Shown one piece after another: positions 26,367-36,941 of a DNA stretch of 64,000 bases (its first letter is position 1; the number at the start of each line of letters is the position of its first letter). The notes beneath the pieces are model-generated. The model was not told where the DNA came from, ran no database searches, and was given only the letters and a program-made list of their open reading frames with translations. This DNA is from Serratia quinivorans (lineage in GTDB: Bacteria; Pseudomonadota; Gammaproteobacteria; Enterobacterales; Enterobacteriaceae). The position numbers and the translations under genes were made by a program. The stretch is from positions 1 through 64,000 of the forward strand of contig NZ_CAMKGL010000001.1 of NCBI RefSeq assembly GCF_946227985.1, written 5' to 3'.

Positions 26367-27241
26367 TGGCTGATATCTCTGAGTTTAACGGTGTCGAGCG
26401 GCCGCGCGTCAACTGGGGCAAGTGGACACTGATCGGTATCGGCGTGCTGTTTTCGGTATTGCTGCTGGTGGTGCCGATCGTTTCGATTTTTGCCGAGGCC
26501 TTTTCCAAAGGGATTGGTGTGATGTGGGGCAACCTGGTCGATCACGACATGTTGCACGCTATCTGGCTGACGGTGCTGATCGCTTTGATTACCGTGCCGT
26601 TCAACCTGATTTTCGGCACGCTGTTGGCCTGGCTGGTGACGCGTTTCACCTTCCCGGGGCGTCAGCTGTTGTTGACGCTGATCGACATCCCGTTCGCCGT
26701 TTCGCCGGTGGTCGCGGGGCTGATTTATCTGTTGTTCTACGGCAGCAATGGCCTGCTGGGCGGTTGGCTGGATGCGCATAACATCCAACTGATGTTCTCC
26801 TGGCCGGGCATGGTGCTGGTGACCATTTTCGTAACCTGTCCGTTCGTGGTACGTGAGCTGGTGCCGATGATGCTCAGCCAGGGCAGTCAGGAAGACGAGG
26901 CCGCCATTTTGCTGGGCGCTTCCGGTTGGCAGATGTTCCGCCGGGTGACCTTGCCCAACATTCGCTGGGCGCTGTTGTACGGCGTGGTATTGACCAACGC
27001 GCGCGCCATCGGTGAGTTCGGCGCGGTATCGGTAGTGTCCGGTTCTATTCGCGGTGAGACCTTCAGCCTGCCGCTGCAGGTTGAGTTGTTGCAGCAGGAT
27101 TACAACACGGTCGGTTCCTTTACCGCCGCCGGTTTGCTGACCCTGATGGCGATAGTGACCCTATTTTTGAAGAGTGGCCTGCAATGGCGTCTGGAACGTC
27201 AGAATGCACGTCTCGAGCGGGAGGAAAATCATGAGCATTGA
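26366..27241 (+). CDS. cysW: sulfate/thiosulfate ABC transporter permease CysW
   Basis: This 291-residue permease has about six membrane segments and an EAA loop ([19 protein letters not shown]). It pairs with CysU. Its ATG overlaps the cysU stop (TGATG), and its last 11 bp overlap cysA. The charged C-terminal tail ([16 protein letters not shown]) extends past the last membrane segment. Confidence 0.96.
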   Translation: MADISEFNGVERPRVNWGKWTLIGIGVLFSVLLLVVPIVSIFAEAFSKGIGVMWGNLVDHDMLHAIWLTVLIALITVPFNLIFGTLLAWLVTRFTFPGRQLLLTLIDIPFAVSPVVAGLIYLLFYGSNGLLGGWLDAHNIQLMFSWPGMVLVTIFVTCPFVVRELVPMMLSQGSQEDEAAILLGASGWQMFRRVTLPNIRWALLYGVVLTNARAIGEFGAVSVVSGSIRGETFSLPLQVELLQQDYNTVGSFTAAGLLTLMAIVTLFLKSGLQWRLERQNARLEREENHEH

Positions 27242-28319
27242 GATTAACGGTATCAATAAGTTTTTCGGTCGTACCAAGGTATTGAACGATATCTCGCTCG
27301 ACATTGCCTCCGGTGAGATGGTGGCGCTGCTGGGGCCGTCCGGCTCCGGGAAAACCACGCTGCTGCGTATTATCGCCGGGCTGGAAAGCCAGAGCGGCGG
27401 CAAGCTGGGCTTCCACGGCACCGACGTCAGCCATGTGCATGCGCGCGATCGTCGAGTGGGCTTCGTGTTCCAGCATTACGCGCTGTTCCGCCACATGACG
27501 GTGTTCGATAACATCGCCTTTGGTCTGACCGTGCTGCCGCGCCGCGAGCGCCCGAATGCCGCGGCGATCAAACAAAAAGTGACCCAGCTGCTGGAAATGG
27601 TGCAGTTGGCCCATTTGGCTAACCGTTATCCGTCACAGCTTTCCGGTGGTCAGAAGCAGCGCGTGGCTCTGGCGCGTGCTCTGGCGGTCGAACCGCAAAT
27701 TCTGTTGCTGGATGAACCCTTCGGCGCGCTGGATGCGCAGGTGCGTAAAGAACTGCGCCGTTGGCTGCGTCAGCTGCATGAAGAGCTGAAATTCACCAGC
27801 GTATTCGTCACCCACGATCAGGAAGAGGCGATGGAAGTCGCCGATCGTATCGTGGTGATGAGCCAGGGCAATATTGAGCAGGTCGGTTCGCCGGAAGAGA
27901 TTGTGCGTGAACCGGCCAGCCGCTTCGTGCTGGAATTTATGGGCGAAGTGAACCGCCTGAGCGGCGAGATCCGCGGTTCGCAGCTGTTCGTCGGTGCGCA
28001 CCAGTGGCCGCTGTCGTTCCAGCCAATGCATCAGGGCCGCGTGGACTTATTCCTGCGCCCGTGGGAAATGGAAGTCGGCACCGAGAGCAGCGACCGCTGC
28101 CCGCTGCCGGTGCAGGTGCTGGAAGTCAGCCCACGCGGCCATTTCTGGCAGATGACCGTGCAGCCGATTGGTTGGCATCAGGAACCGATCAGCGTGGTGT
28201 TGCCGGATGGCAATGAGCCCCCGGTACGCGGTGGCCGTTACTACGTTGGCAGCCTGAATGCGCGCCTGTACGCCGGTGATCAACTGCTACAACCTGTTGC
28301 GTTAGCTAAAAGCGCCTGA
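27231..28319 (+). CDS. cysA: sulfate/thiosulfate ABC transporter ATPase
   Basis: This 362-residue ATPase starts at ATG 27231 ([13 protein letters not shown]) after GGGAGGAAAATC, overlapping cysW by 11 bp. It has Walker A GPSGSGKT, signature LSGGQKQR, Walker B ILLLDEP and the switch histidine in VFVTHDQ. A C-terminal TOBE-like regulatory domain follows from about residue 240. It powers sulfate and thiosulfate import. The open frame extends 57 bp upstream but that part lies in cysW. Confidence 0.96.
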   Translation: MSIEINGINKFFGRTKVLNDISLDIASGEMVALLGPSGSGKTTLLRIIAGLESQSGGKLGFHGTDVSHVHARDRRVGFVFQHYALFRHMTVFDNIAFGLTVLPRRERPNAAAIKQKVTQLLEMVQLAHLANRYPSQLSGGQKQRVALARALAVEPQILLLDEPFGALDAQVRKELRRWLRQLHEELKFTSVFVTHDQEEAMEVADRIVVMSQGNIEQVGSPEEIVREPASRFVLEFMGEVNRLSGEIRGSQLFVGAHQWPLSFQPMHQGRVDLFLRPWEMEVGTESSDRCPLPVQVLEVSPRGHFWQMTVQPIGWHQEPISVVLPDGNEPPVRGGRYYVGSLNARLYAGDQLLQPVALAKSA

Positions 28320-28345
28320 TAGTTTTTACCCCCCGGCTTCATTTT

Positions 28346-28371
28346 AAAGGCAACCCCGAGGTTGCCTTTTT
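28346..28371 (+). terminator. strong terminator between cysA and cysM
   Basis: AAAGGCAACC (28346-28355) pairs perfectly with GGTTGCCTTT (28360-28369), loop CCGA, with a T tail. It lies inside the expected cysPUWAM operon, so cysM expression needs read-through or its own promoter. Confidence 0.85.
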
Positions 28372-28401
28372 ACATTACGTACTTCAACACAGGCCAAGAT
28401 C

Positions 28402-29283
28402 GTGACAACGCTTGAACAATGCATCGGTAATACCCCGCTGGTAAAATTACAACGGCTGGCTGCAGGCCTGGGCAGCGAGGTTTGGCTCAAACTGGAAGGC
28501 AATAACCCGGCGGGTTCGGTAAAGGATCGCGCCGCGTTGGCGATGATCCAGCAGGCGGAACTGCGCGGTGAGATAAAGCCCGGCGATCGGTTGATCGAGG
28601 CCACCAGCGGCAACACCGGTATTGCACTGGCGATGATAGCGGCGCTCAAGGGCTATTCGATGACCCTGCTGATGCCGGAAAACATGAGCCAGGAACGTCA
28701 GGCGGCAATGCGCGCCTATGGCGCAGAGTTGATCCTGGTCAGCCGAGAAGTGGGGATGGAAGGCGCGCGCGATCTGGCGCTGGAAATGCAGAATCAGGGG
28801 CAGGGCAAGGTGCTGGATCAGTTCAATAATCTGGACAACCCTTACGCCCATTTCACTACCACCGGCCCGGAAATCTGGCAGCAGAGCCATCAACGGGTGA
28901 CCCATTTTGTTTCCAGCATGGGTACCACCGGCACCATTACCGGCGTGGGCGGTTACCTGAAGAGCCAAAATCCGCAGGTGCAGATTATCGGCCTGCAACC
29001 GGCGGAAGGCAGCAGTATACCCGGCATTCGCCGCTGGGCACCGGCTTATATGCCGGGCATATTCCGTCCTGATCTGGTAGATCAGGTGCTGGACATTGAG
29101 CAAACCGACGCAGAACAGACCATGCGTCAATTGGCGCAGCGCGAAGGTATATTCTGCGGCGTCAGTTCCGGCGGGGCAGTAGCCGGTGCGCTACGGATTG
29201 CGGCGGCCAACCCGGGCAGCGTGATTGTGGCTATCATCTGCGATCGTGGCGATCGCTATCTCTCCACCGGTGTTTTTGCCTGA
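28402..29283 (+). CDS. cysM: cysteine synthase B (O-acetylserine sulfhydrylase B)
   Basis: This 293-residue PLP enzyme has the cofactor lysine K41 in NNPAGSVKDRAAL, the substrate loop [10 protein letters not shown] and the phosphate loop GTTGTITGVGG. CysM can use thiosulfate as well as sulfide, which fits its place after the thiosulfate transporter. It lies 82 bp after cysA beyond a terminator-like hairpin. The start has no strong ribosome-binding site (ACAGGCCAAGATCGTG is upstream), and the open frame may start at the GTG at 28402. Confidence 0.95.
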   Translation: MTTLEQCIGNTPLVKLQRLAAGLGSEVWLKLEGNNPAGSVKDRAALAMIQQAELRGEIKPGDRLIEATSGNTGIALAMIAALKGYSMTLLMPENMSQERQAAMRAYGAELILVSREVGMEGARDLALEMQNQGQGKVLDQFNNLDNPYAHFTTTGPEIWQQSHQRVTHFVSSMGTTGTITGVGGYLKSQNPQVQIIGLQPAEGSSIPGIRRWAPAYMPGIFRPDLVDQVLDIEQTDAEQTMRQLAQREGIFCGVSSGGAVAGALRIAAANPGSVIVAIICDRGDRYLSTGVFA

Positions 29284-29734
29284 GCGTTATTTCCTTTCCA
29301 ACGCGTATATCGAGCCCATCCCGGCGGCGTGTTTCGCCGGGAAGAAATCAAAATTCCCCTATCTCTTCTGCGACCCTCAGAGCGTTCTGCCGCTCTAAGT
29401 GGTTAATATCGGCTACCATTGCCCTTGAGGCTGTTAATCGCCTGGCGTCACGCCCAGGGCCTTTATCTGACCCGATTTTGGACCACCAGGGGACATAAAG
29501 GGAATTTCTTCGGCGTCTTGCGCCCTGAAGTAGAGAAATAAGGCGATAGCGCCCACAATAACGGTGGGCTTTCCTGGCATTAAAACGCGGCAAAAATCTG
29601 TTGGCACTAATTTAACGCGCCGTCGGCCGGGCTGCGGTTAACCGGCGTTCAGGAATATGTAAGGATTGAGTAAAACCGGCTGCGAAGCAGACAAATAGGC
29701 GTGAAAATGATGAAAATCCGCGAAGGAGCAAGGC
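29284..29734. other. cysM-response regulator intergenic region
   Basis: This 451-bp spacer has a hairpin CCCGGCG/CGCCGGG (29320-29326 with 29335-29341) 37 bp after cysM, without a T run. I see no convincing gene; a minus-strand open frame at 29348-29593 lacks a ribosome-binding site and recognisable content. The two-component promoter should lie near 29600-29720, with GAAGGAGCAAGGC before the start. Confidence 0.5.
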
Positions 29735-30415
29735 ATGAAAATTTTATTGGTCGATGATGACCTCGAACTCGGCACCATGCTGAGCGAATACCTGACCGGC
29801 GAAGGCTTTAACGCCACGCTGGTGCTGACCGGCAAGGCCGGGGTGGAAGGCGCGCTGTCGGGTGATTACACCGCGATGATCCTCGACATCATGCTGCCGG
29901 ACATGAGCGGCATCGACGTGCTGCGCGATGTGCGTAAAAAGAGCCGCATGCCGATCATCATGCTGACGGCCAAGGGCGATAACATCGATCGGGTTATCGG
30001 TCTGGAAATGGGCGCCGACGACTATATGCCCAAACCGTGTTATCCCCGCGAACTGGTGGCGCGCCTGCGTGCGGTACTGCGCCGCTTCGACGAGCGGCCG
30101 GATGAGGTGGATGACGAGATTGCGATTAATTTCGGCGAGCTGACCCTGAACCCATCGACCCGCAGCAGCGAATGGCGCGGCAAGGCGTTTGATTTGACCG
30201 CTTCCGAATTCAATCTGTTGGAGCTGCTGTTACGCGCGCCGGAGCGGGTGGTATCAAAAGACGAGCTGTCAGAAAAAGGTTTGGGCCGCCCACGAGAAGC
30301 CTATGACCGCAGCGTCGACGTGCATATCAGCAATATCCGCCAGAAGCTGGGGGCGTTGACGGACAACGCGCTCAGCATTGAGACGGTGCGCAGCATCGGC
30401 TACCGCATCCGATAA
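29735..30415 (+). CDS. CpxR-like OmpR-family response regulator
   Basis: This 226-residue regulator has an N-terminal receiver with phospho-acceptor D51 (MILDIMLPD), acidic residues D7-D9 and K in LTAKG. A C-terminal winged-helix DNA-binding domain follows (about 128-226, with SVDVHISNIRQKLG). It resembles CpxR but lies between cysM and crr, not beside cpxP. Its stop overlaps the sensor start (TAATG). S. marcescens has a CpxRA-like pair named EepRS that controls secondary metabolites; whether this is that pair cannot be told from the window. Confidence 0.88.
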   Translation: MKILLVDDDLELGTMLSEYLTGEGFNATLVLTGKAGVEGALSGDYTAMILDIMLPDMSGIDVLRDVRKKSRMPIIMLTAKGDNIDRVIGLEMGADDYMPKPCYPRELVARLRAVLRRFDERPDEVDDEIAINFGELTLNPSTRSSEWRGKAFDLTASEFNLLELLLRAPERVVSKDELSEKGLGRPREAYDRSVDVHISNIRQKLGALTDNALSIETVRSIGYRIR

Positions 30416-31743
30416 TGCCTATGCGTGGAAGACTGTTCTGGAAAATCCTGCTCGGCTTCTGGCTGACTTTTATCATCATGACTCAGGCGTTGTGGGTCGC
30501 TTTTTCCCTGTATGGCGATCGTTACGAGCCGCCGGAAAACGCCATGGCTCGGCGGGTGGTCACGCTGCAATTGACCTCTGTCGCCACTCAGCTGCGCCGC
30601 GGTGGAATGCCGGCGCTGGATGCCATGCTAAAAGACTGGTCGGATGATGATCGGCGTTTGTTGACCGTGACTCCATTGGATAAGCCGCCTGCACCGGTCG
30701 TTGAGGAACCGGTGTTTGAGAGCCGCCGGATACCGAAAGCAGTCACCGCCTGGGTAGAGGGCGAGGGCGGTAAGGGTTATTGGCTGAGTTATGACATGCG
30801 CAGCCTACGGGATGAGTATCGTCCGAGCAAACGCTCGCATTTTTTCAATATTCCCGCGCCGATGATTTGGGTGGGCGGGTTAGCCGGACTGTTGTTCAGC
30901 GCGGTGCTGGCCTGGAACCTCACCCGGCCGATGCGCAAGCTGCGTGATGGTTTTGATCGCGTAGCGCAGGGCGACTTGTCGGTGCGTCTGTTCCCGGCCA
31001 TGCGCCGACGTCATGACGAGCTTTCCGAGGTGGCGCGTGACTTTGACAGCATGGCGGAAAGGCTGGAGTTGTTGGTCAGCGCCCGTGAGCAGTTGCTGCA
31101 TGACGTTTCGCACGAACTGCGTTCGCCGCTGGCCCGCTTGCAATTGGCGATTGGCCTGGCGCGGCAGAATGCGGGTAACGTAGAGAATTCGCTGCAGCGC
31201 ATTGAGCACGAAGCAGGGCGGCTGGATAAAATGATCGGTGAGCTGTTGGCGCTGTCACGTGCCGAGAACAATAGCCTGCCGGATGAAGAGTATTTCGACC
31301 TGTATGGGCTGGTGGACGCGGTGGTGAGCGATGCGCGCTACGAAGCACAGATCCCCGGCGTAGATATCGTGCTGCAGGCCAGTTCGGACGTGGATTACAC
31401 CGTCAAGGGCAATGCCGAACTGATGCGGCGTGCAGTGGATAATATCGTGCGTAATGCGTTGCGTTTCTCCAGCCACGGGCAACGGGTGACGGTGGTGCTG
31501 ACGCGTATCGATCAGCTGTTCCAGATTGAGGTCAGCGATCAGGGGCCGGGCGTGGAAGAGTCGAAACTTTCCAGTATTTTTGATCCGTTTGTCAGGGTGA
31601 AATCGGCAATGTCGGGCAAGGGCTACGGGCTGGGGCTGGCGATCACCCGCAAGGTGGTCCTGGCGCACGGTGGTCAGGTTGAGGCGCGTAACGGCGAACG
31701 GGAAGGGCTGGTGATTACCCTGCGAATTCCGCGCTGGAGTTAA
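30415..31743 (+). CDS. CpxA-like sensor histidine kinase
   Basis: This 442-residue kinase has a first membrane segment (about 10-33), a periplasmic sensor of about 115 residues, a second membrane segment (about 150-168) and a HAMP linker. The dimerisation box LLHDVSHELRSPLARLQ carries phospho-acceptor H233, followed by the N box (NIVRNALRFS) and G boxes (DQGPGVEE, GKGYGLGLAI). The H box is CpxA-like, but the sensor domain is short and differs. It is translationally coupled to the regulator. The signal is unknown. Confidence 0.88.
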   Translation: MPMRGRLFWKILLGFWLTFIIMTQALWVAFSLYGDRYEPPENAMARRVVTLQLTSVATQLRRGGMPALDAMLKDWSDDDRRLLTVTPLDKPPAPVVEEPVFESRRIPKAVTAWVEGEGGKGYWLSYDMRSLRDEYRPSKRSHFFNIPAPMIWVGGLAGLLFSAVLAWNLTRPMRKLRDGFDRVAQGDLSVRLFPAMRRRHDELSEVARDFDSMAERLELLVSAREQLLHDVSHELRSPLARLQLAIGLARQNAGNVENSLQRIEHEAGRLDKMIGELLALSRAENNSLPDEEYFDLYGLVDAVVSDARYEAQIPGVDIVLQASSDVDYTVKGNAELMRRAVDNIVRNALRFSSHGQRVTVVLTRIDQLFQIEVSDQGPGVEESKLSSIFDPFVRVKSAMSGKGYGLGLAITRKVVLAHGGQVEARNGEREGLVITLRIPRWS

Positions 31744-31775
31744 TTGCCGTTGCGATGGGCTTGAATGGCAGAGAT

Positions 31776-31801
31776 AAAAAAAACGGCGCCGAGGGCGCCG
31801 T
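31776..31801 (-). terminator. terminator of ptsHI-crr
   Basis: On the minus strand ACGGCGCC pairs with GGCGCCGT (31783-31790 with 31794-31801, loop CTC), followed by a run of eight T residues. It lies 19 bp past the crr stop. Confidence 0.9.
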
Positions 31802-31819
31802 TCTTGCGTTCATTCGCTA

Positions 31820-32329
31820 TTACTTCTTGATGCGGATGATCGGGGTCTCACCAACGGTGACGTTACCGGTCAGTTTGATCAGTTCTTTGATCTCGTCCAT
31901 GTTGGAGATAACCACCGGCGTCAGGATAGACTTGGCTTTCTCTTCCAGCAGGGCCAGATTGAACTCGATAACCACATCACCTTTCTTGACGCGTTGGCCT
32001 TCTTCAGCGATGCGTTTGAAGCCTTCGCCTTTCAGTTCAACGGTGTCGATACCGAAGTGGACAAACAGCTCGATGCCGCTGTCGGATTCGATAGAGAAAG
32101 CATGGTTGGTTTCGAAAATTTTACCGATGGTGCCGTCAACCGGAGCAACCATTTTGTTGCCCGTTGGTTTGATGGCAATACCGTCGCCAACGATTTTTTC
32201 AGCGAATACTACGTCAGGTACATCTTCGATATTAACGATTTCGCCAGAAAGTGGAGCTACGATCTCGATAGTGCCCGTGTCTTTCTTGTCATCAGAAACC
32301 AGAGATTTCAATTTATCGAACAAACCCAT
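31820..32329 (-). CDS. crr: PTS glucose-specific enzyme IIA
   Basis: This 169-residue protein equals E. coli EIIA-Glc. The phospho-acceptor is H91 ([15 protein letters not shown]) with neighbour H76. It passes phosphate to the glucose transporter and, by phosphorylation state, controls adenylate cyclase and inducer exclusion. It is the third gene of ptsHI-crr, 49 bp after ptsI. A possible internal promoter within ptsI is known in E. coli but not assessed here. Confidence 0.97.
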   Translation of the reverse strand: MGLFDKLKSLVSDDKKDTGTIEIVAPLSGEIVNIEDVPDVVFAEKIVGDGIAIKPTGNKMVAPVDGTIGKIFETNHAFSIESDSGIELFVHFGIDTVELKGEGFKRIAEEGQRVKKGDVVIEFNLALLEEKAKSILTPVVISNMDEIKELIKLTGNVTVGETPIIRIKK

Positions 32330-32378
32330 GATCTTCTCCTAAGCATTAAATTGGGCGGCGTTCCAGTGTCGTGGAAGT

Positions 32379-34106
32379 TTAGCAGAGCGTCTTTTCTTCG
32401 ATGAATTTATTCACGCAATTCATCAGATCTTGCGCCGTTGGCTGTGCCAAGGCTTGCGCTGCCAACGCCTTCACATCTTCGAAATTAGTATTACGTATAA
32501 TTTTCTTGATGCGCGGGATTGAAATCGCACTCATGCTGAACTCATCCAGCCCCATGCCCAATAACAACAGTGTAGCACGCTCATCGCCAGCCAGTTCACC
32601 GCACATACCGGTCCACTTGCCTTCTGCATGAGATGCATCAATAACCTGTTTGATCAGGCCAAGCACTGATGGGGACATCGGGTTATAGAGATGAGAAATC
32701 AGCTCGTTGCCGCGATCTACCGCCAGAGTATACTGGGTTAGATCGTTTGTCCCAATACTAAAGAAGTCGACTTCTTTCGCCAGGTGATGAGCAATCACCG
32801 CCGCGGCCGGTGTTTCCACCATCACGCCCACTTCAATTGTTTCGTCAAACGCCTTGGCTTCTTCACGCAATTGCGCTTTCAGCGTCTCGATTTCGCCTTT
32901 CAGGTCGCGAACTTCTTCTACCGAAATGATCATCGGGAACATGATGCGCAATTTGCCGAACGCGGAGGCGCGCAGGATGGCACGCAGTTGGGCGTGCAGG
33001 ATTTCTCTGCGATCCATGGCGATACGGATGGCGCGCCAGCCGAGGAACGGGTTCTCTTCTTTCGGCAGGTTCATGTACGGCAGGTCTTTGTCGCCGCCGA
33101 TGTCCATGGTGCGTACGATGACTGCCTGTGAGCCCATGGCTTCCGCAACGGCTTTATAGGCCTGGAACTGCTCGTCTTCGGTTGGCAGTGAGTCGCGGTC
33201 CATGAACAGGAATTCGGTACGATACAGGCCGACACCTTCAGCGCCGTTGCGCTCTGCACCTGCGACGTCGCGCACGGTGCCGATGTTGGCACAAACTTCA
33301 ACCTGATGACCGTCCAGCGTAATCGCCGGCAGGTCTTTCAACTTGGCCAGATCGTTTTTCTCGGTCACGTACTGGTTTTGTTCGGCTTTCAACTGATCGA
33401 TAACGTCAGCGGTTGGGTTAACGTAAATTTTATTGTTAACCGCGTCCAGAATCAGATAGTCGTCGTTCTTCACCTGCTTGGTGACGTCGCTGGTGCCCAC
33501 GATTGCCGGCAATTCCAGGGAACGCGCCATGATGGAGGTGTGTGAAGTACGGCCGCCGAGATCGGTGATGAAGCCCAGAACCTTGTCCAGGTTCAACTGC
33601 GCGGTCTCAGACGGGGTCAAATCGGTAGCAACCAGGATCACTTCGTCCTGAATTGAGCTCAGATCGACGATAGCCAGGCCCAGAATGTTCTGCAGCAGGC
33701 GTTTACCGATGTCACGTACGTCGGCCGCACGCTCTTTCAGGTACTCATCGTCGAGTTCTTCCAGCGCTTTCGCCTGGCCTTCGATGATGGTGTAGGCAGC
33801 CGCATCCGCAGAAGCCAGATCGTCTTTGATTAGGGCTATGATTTCCTGCTCAAGCTCTTCGTCTTCCAACAGCATGATATGGCCTTCGAAGATAGCTTCT
33901 TTCTCTTCGCCGAAGGTTTCGCCAGCTTTGGTCTTGATCGCTTCCAACTGCACGGATGCCTTGGCGCGGCCATCAAGAAAACGTTGGACTTCCTGCTCTA
34001 CAGCGTCTGCAGAGATTTTCTTCCGGTTGATAACAATTTCATCTTCTTTCAGTAGGAGAGCCTTACCAAAAGCGATACCCGGTGATACTAAAATGCCTGA
34101 AATCAT
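32379..34106 (-). CDS. ptsI: PTS enzyme I (phosphoenolpyruvate-protein phosphotransferase)
   Basis: This 575-residue enzyme takes phosphate from phosphoenolpyruvate on H189 ([15 protein letters not shown]) and gives it to HPr. The C-terminal PEP-binding barrel includes the MCGELAGD cysteine motif. It lies 46 bp after ptsH with a GGTAGGG site before the start. It is cytoplasmic and common to all PTS sugars. Confidence 0.97.
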   Translation of the reverse strand: MISGILVSPGIAFGKALLLKEDEIVINRKKISADAVEQEVQRFLDGRAKASVQLEAIKTKAGETFGEEKEAIFEGHIMLLEDEELEQEIIALIKDDLASADAAAYTIIEGQAKALEELDDEYLKERAADVRDIGKRLLQNILGLAIVDLSSIQDEVILVATDLTPSETAQLNLDKVLGFITDLGGRTSHTSIMARSLELPAIVGTSDVTKQVKNDDYLILDAVNNKIYVNPTADVIDQLKAEQNQYVTEKNDLAKLKDLPAITLDGHQVEVCANIGTVRDVAGAERNGAEGVGLYRTEFLFMDRDSLPTEDEQFQAYKAVAEAMGSQAVIVRTMDIGGDKDLPYMNLPKEENPFLGWRAIRIAMDRREILHAQLRAILRASAFGKLRIMFPMIISVEEVRDLKGEIETLKAQLREEAKAFDETIEVGVMVETPAAAVIAHHLAKEVDFFSIGTNDLTQYTLAVDRGNELISHLYNPMSPSVLGLIKQVIDASHAEGKWTGMCGELAGDERATLLLLGMGLDEFSMSAISIPRIKKIIRNTNFEDVKALAAQALAQPTAQDLMNCVNKFIEEKTLC

Positions 34107-34152
34107 AACCCTACCTTACTCTTGACTGGTGTTAACTAAGAAGACGGGCTGA

Positions 34153-34410
34153 TTACTCAAGCTCTGCCATCAGTTTTACCAAGTGTTCAACGGCTTTCTG
34201 CTCGTCTTCACCTTCAGCGGAGATGGTCACTACGGTCCCTTGAGTCAGCCCCAGAGTTTGCAGTTTGAACAGACTTTTGGCGCTGGCGCTTTTACCGTTG
34301 GAAGTCACGGTGATGTCAGACGTGAAGCCTTTGGCTTCTTTCACGAACTGAGCGGCAGGGCGAGTGTGCAGACCATTCGGAGCGGTAATAGTAACTTCTT
34401 GCTGGAACAT
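34153..34410 (-). CDS. ptsH: phosphocarrier protein HPr
   Basis: This 85-residue protein is the usual size of HPr. H15 (NGLHTRPAA) is the phosphorylated residue and S46 ([10 protein letters not shown]) is also conserved. It carries phosphate from enzyme I to the sugar-specific IIA units. It is the first gene of ptsHI-crr, with GGGGAAAC before the start. Confidence 0.97.
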   Translation of the reverse strand: MFQQEVTITAPNGLHTRPAAQFVKEAKGFTSDITVTSNGKSASAKSLFKLQTLGLTQGTVVTISAEGEDEQKAVEHLVKLMAELE

Positions 34411-34627
34411 TGATGTTTCCCCAACTTATTGGTGTGTTGTGGAGCTAAAGTTTAGCCCAAGGGCATGACTTTAGCTTGTCTGGTTAGCGCCTGACTATGG
34501 TACAGGGGCGAGCATTGATGCAACAGAAAACGACGAGTTTGGCACTTCAGATCAAAAAAACCGGCTTCTGCCGTCGTTTAAATCCGCTCTCCATTATGCC
34601 GTGTTTACCGCATCCGCGACAAACGAG

Positions 34628-34639
34628 TAAATCGATTCA
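34628..34639. promoter_or_regulatory. candidate Cra (FruR) box upstream of ptsH
   Basis: TAAATCGATTCA matches the Cra consensus TGAATCGATTCA at 11 of 12 positions. It is 218 bp before ptsH, and Cra is known to act on the ptsHI-crr operon of E. coli. Confidence 0.5.
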
Positions 34640-34755
34640 GCCTAAACAACGAATGGAGGGTGATTAATTTCGCGCATCGAAATAATGCACCGTTAAATAC
34701 TAAAGCTGGCGGGTAAAATCAATCTTCGACTGCTATAAACTTTGATCCAGTCCAC

Positions 34756-34783
34756 AAAAAAGCACCCCGTAAGGTGCTTTTTT
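34756..34783 (-). terminator. terminator of cysK
   Basis: AAAAAAGCACC pairs with AGGTGCTTTTTT around a short loop, with A/T runs on both sides. It lies 23 bp past the cysK stop. Confidence 0.85.
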
Positions 34784-34805
34784 AGCGATTAGTGCGCGGC
34801 TGGCA

Positions 34806-35774
34806 CTACTGTTGCAATTCTTGTTCGGTGAACAAATCGGCGAACAAGGCGGTGCTCAAATAGCGCTCGCCGGAGGAGGGTAATATCACCACGATGTTTT
34901 TGTCAGCGAACTCAGGTTCTTCAGCCAGTTTCACCGCTGCGGCCACGGCAGCACCGGAGGAAATGCCTGCCAGAATGCCTTCTTCGTCCATCAGACGGCG
35001 CGCCATGCTGATGGCTTCGTCATTGGTGATTTGCTCGACGCGATCAACCAGGTCGAGATCCAGGTTGCCGGGGATAAAGCCTGCGCCAATGCCCTGAATC
35101 TTGTGCGGGCCAGGTTTGATTTCTTCACCATTCAGCGCCTGGGTGATCACCGGTGAGTCGGTAGGTTCCACCGCTACGGTGGTAATCGCTTTGCCTTTGG
35201 TGTTCTTGATGTAGCGGCTGACACCGGTAAGCGTACCGCCGGTACCGACGCCAGAGATGAAAACGTCAACTTCGCCATCGGTATCTTCCCAGATTTCCGG
35301 GCCGGTGGTTTGTTCGTGGATAGCCGGGTTAGCCGGGTTGCTGAACTGCTGCAGGATAAGGTAGCGGTTGGGATCGGTGGCGACAATTTCTTCCGCCTTG
35401 GCGATCGCACCTTTCATGCCTTTAGCGCCTTCGGTCAGCACCAGGTTGGCGCCCAGCGCCTTGAGCAGTTTGCGGCGTTCGATGCTCATGGTTTCCGGCA
35501 TGGTCAGCGTCAGCTTATAGCCGCGTGCGGCGGCGACGAACGCCAGTGCGATACCGGTGTTGCCGCTGGTTGGCTCCACCAGTTCTTTGCCGGCGACCAG
35601 GACACCGCGTTTTTCCGCGTCCCAAATCATATTGGCACCGATGCGGCATTTGACGCTAAAGCTCGGGTTGCGTGATTCAACCTTGGCCAGAATGCGTCCG
35701 TTGCCGATACGGTTCAGACGAACCAGCGGCGTATGGCCGATCGTTAATGAGTTGTCTTCATATATCTTGCTCAT
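34806..35774 (-). CDS. cysK: cysteine synthase A (O-acetylserine sulfhydrylase A)
   Basis: This 322-residue PLP enzyme makes cysteine from O-acetylserine and sulfide. The cofactor lysine is K42 ([13 protein letters not shown]), with the substrate loop [10 protein letters not shown] and the phosphate loop GTGGTLTGV. It lies between cysZ and ptsH as in E. coli. The 184-bp upstream region probably holds a CysB site, which I could not assign. Confidence 0.97.
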   Translation of the reverse strand: MSKIYEDNSLTIGHTPLVRLNRIGNGRILAKVESRNPSFSVKCRIGANMIWDAEKRGVLVAGKELVEPTSGNTGIALAFVAAARGYKLTLTMPETMSIERRKLLKALGANLVLTEGAKGMKGAIAKAEEIVATDPNRYLILQQFSNPANPAIHEQTTGPEIWEDTDGEVDVFISGVGTGGTLTGVSRYIKNTKGKAITTVAVEPTDSPVITQALNGEEIKPGPHKIQGIGAGFIPGNLDLDLVDRVEQITNDEAISMARRLMDEEGILAGISSGAAVAAAVKLAEEPEFADKNIVVILPSSGERYLSTALFADLFTEQELQQ

Positions 35775-35958
35775 AGCCCGTCCTTTAACTCTATGAAAAA
35801 TGTGGGGAACGTCGAAAGCATACGCTAACAGTACCGGCAGGGAAGTAAAGAATTGGTATATCTATATGTTATTAGGAAATAAGTTTTAAGCACAAGGATA
35901 AGGGCGCAAATTGCGCGCCCTGTCGAAGAATTAATCGTAATGTGGCCGATAAAACGGC

Positions 35959-36720
35959 TCAGGAACGAACGAATTGTGGGCGGTAACGATCAACCCACAT
36001 CGCCGTGGCACCGCAAACCGCGACCGGCAGGATCACCAGATTGAGGATCGGGATCATGGTGAACAGGCTCACCATAGCGCCAAACTGCAGATTGTCGGTC
36101 TTATGCTGGCGCAGTGCGCGGCGCATATCGGCGAAGCTTACCTTGTGGTTATCGAACGGATAGTCGCAATACTGGATTGCCAACATCCAGGCGCTGAACA
36201 GGAACCACAGCACCGGTGCCACCGTCTGGCCAATGCCCGGAATGAAATAGAGTATCAGCAGCAGCAGTGCGCGCGGCAGGTAGTAGGCCAGCTTGCGCCA
36301 TTCGCGTGCCATGATGCGCGGCAAATCTTTTACAATGCCAAAGATACCGGTGTCCGGCAGCGGTTTACCGGTCAGGCTGCCTTCCAACTGCTCGGCCAGC
36401 AGGCCGCAGAACGGGGCGGCAATCAGGTTGGTGAGGGTGCTGAACAGATAGCTGAACACCAGCAGTACGGAAATGACCGCCAGCGGCCACAGCAAATAGC
36501 TAAGCCACTGCAGCCAGGTGGGTACATGGCTCATCATGCTGGGGATCCAGTCGCCGAGCTGGCTGAACAGCCACCAGAAGGCGGACCCCATCAGCAATAC
36601 GTTGACCAGTAACGGCAATACGACATAGCGTTTAATCCCCGGGCGTGAAATCAGGCGCCAGCCTTCGGCAAAATAATGCAGGCCGCTGGTGGTGTGAGAA
36701 GGTGACTGCGTATAGGACAT
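35959..36720 (-). CDS. cysZ: sulfate transporter CysZ
   Basis: This 253-residue membrane protein has about four long hydrophobic segments and the conserved [20 protein letters not shown] start and [13 protein letters not shown] stretch. CysZ mediates sulfate entry into the cytoplasm and supports cysteine synthesis. It lies upstream of cysK and is divergent from zipA, as in E. coli. Confidence 0.95.
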   Translation of the reverse strand: MSYTQSPSHTTSGLHYFAEGWRLISRPGIKRYVVLPLLVNVLLMGSAFWWLFSQLGDWIPSMMSHVPTWLQWLSYLLWPLAVISVLLVFSYLFSTLTNLIAAPFCGLLAEQLEGSLTGKPLPDTGIFGIVKDLPRIMAREWRKLAYYLPRALLLLILYFIPGIGQTVAPVLWFLFSAWMLAIQYCDYPFDNHKVSFADMRRALRQHKTDNLQFGAMVSLFTMIPILNLVILPVAVCGATAMWVDRYRPQFVRS

Positions 36721-36941
36721 ATCTTAAGTTATCTCTTTGTCTGAACAGGCTTAGCTATCATATCGGGATGATTTTCTACTGGCTAGGGTGACATTGGCTG
36801 AAAAAACAGCAAAAAAAGGCAGTATAATCATCTTTATTGGCATAAAGTTCAGCACGGACTTGCACTTGTGTGCTCGGGCAAATAGAGTTAAAGAGTGAAT
36901 GTTTGCCGCGGTGGCAATGTATTGGAACAACAGAGATAGCA

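Larger units (their letters stand above)
34411..34805. promoter_or_regulatory. ptsH upstream region and cysK 3' end
   Basis: This 395-bp spacer should carry the ptsHI-crr promoters. A Cra-like box is at 34628-34639 and the cysK terminator at 34756-34783. No gene is visible in it. Confidence 0.6.

Noticed and set aside
29348-29593. 81-codon minus-strand frame between cysM and the response regulator
   Set aside because: No ribosome-binding site, basic low-information translation, and no neighbour on that strand.
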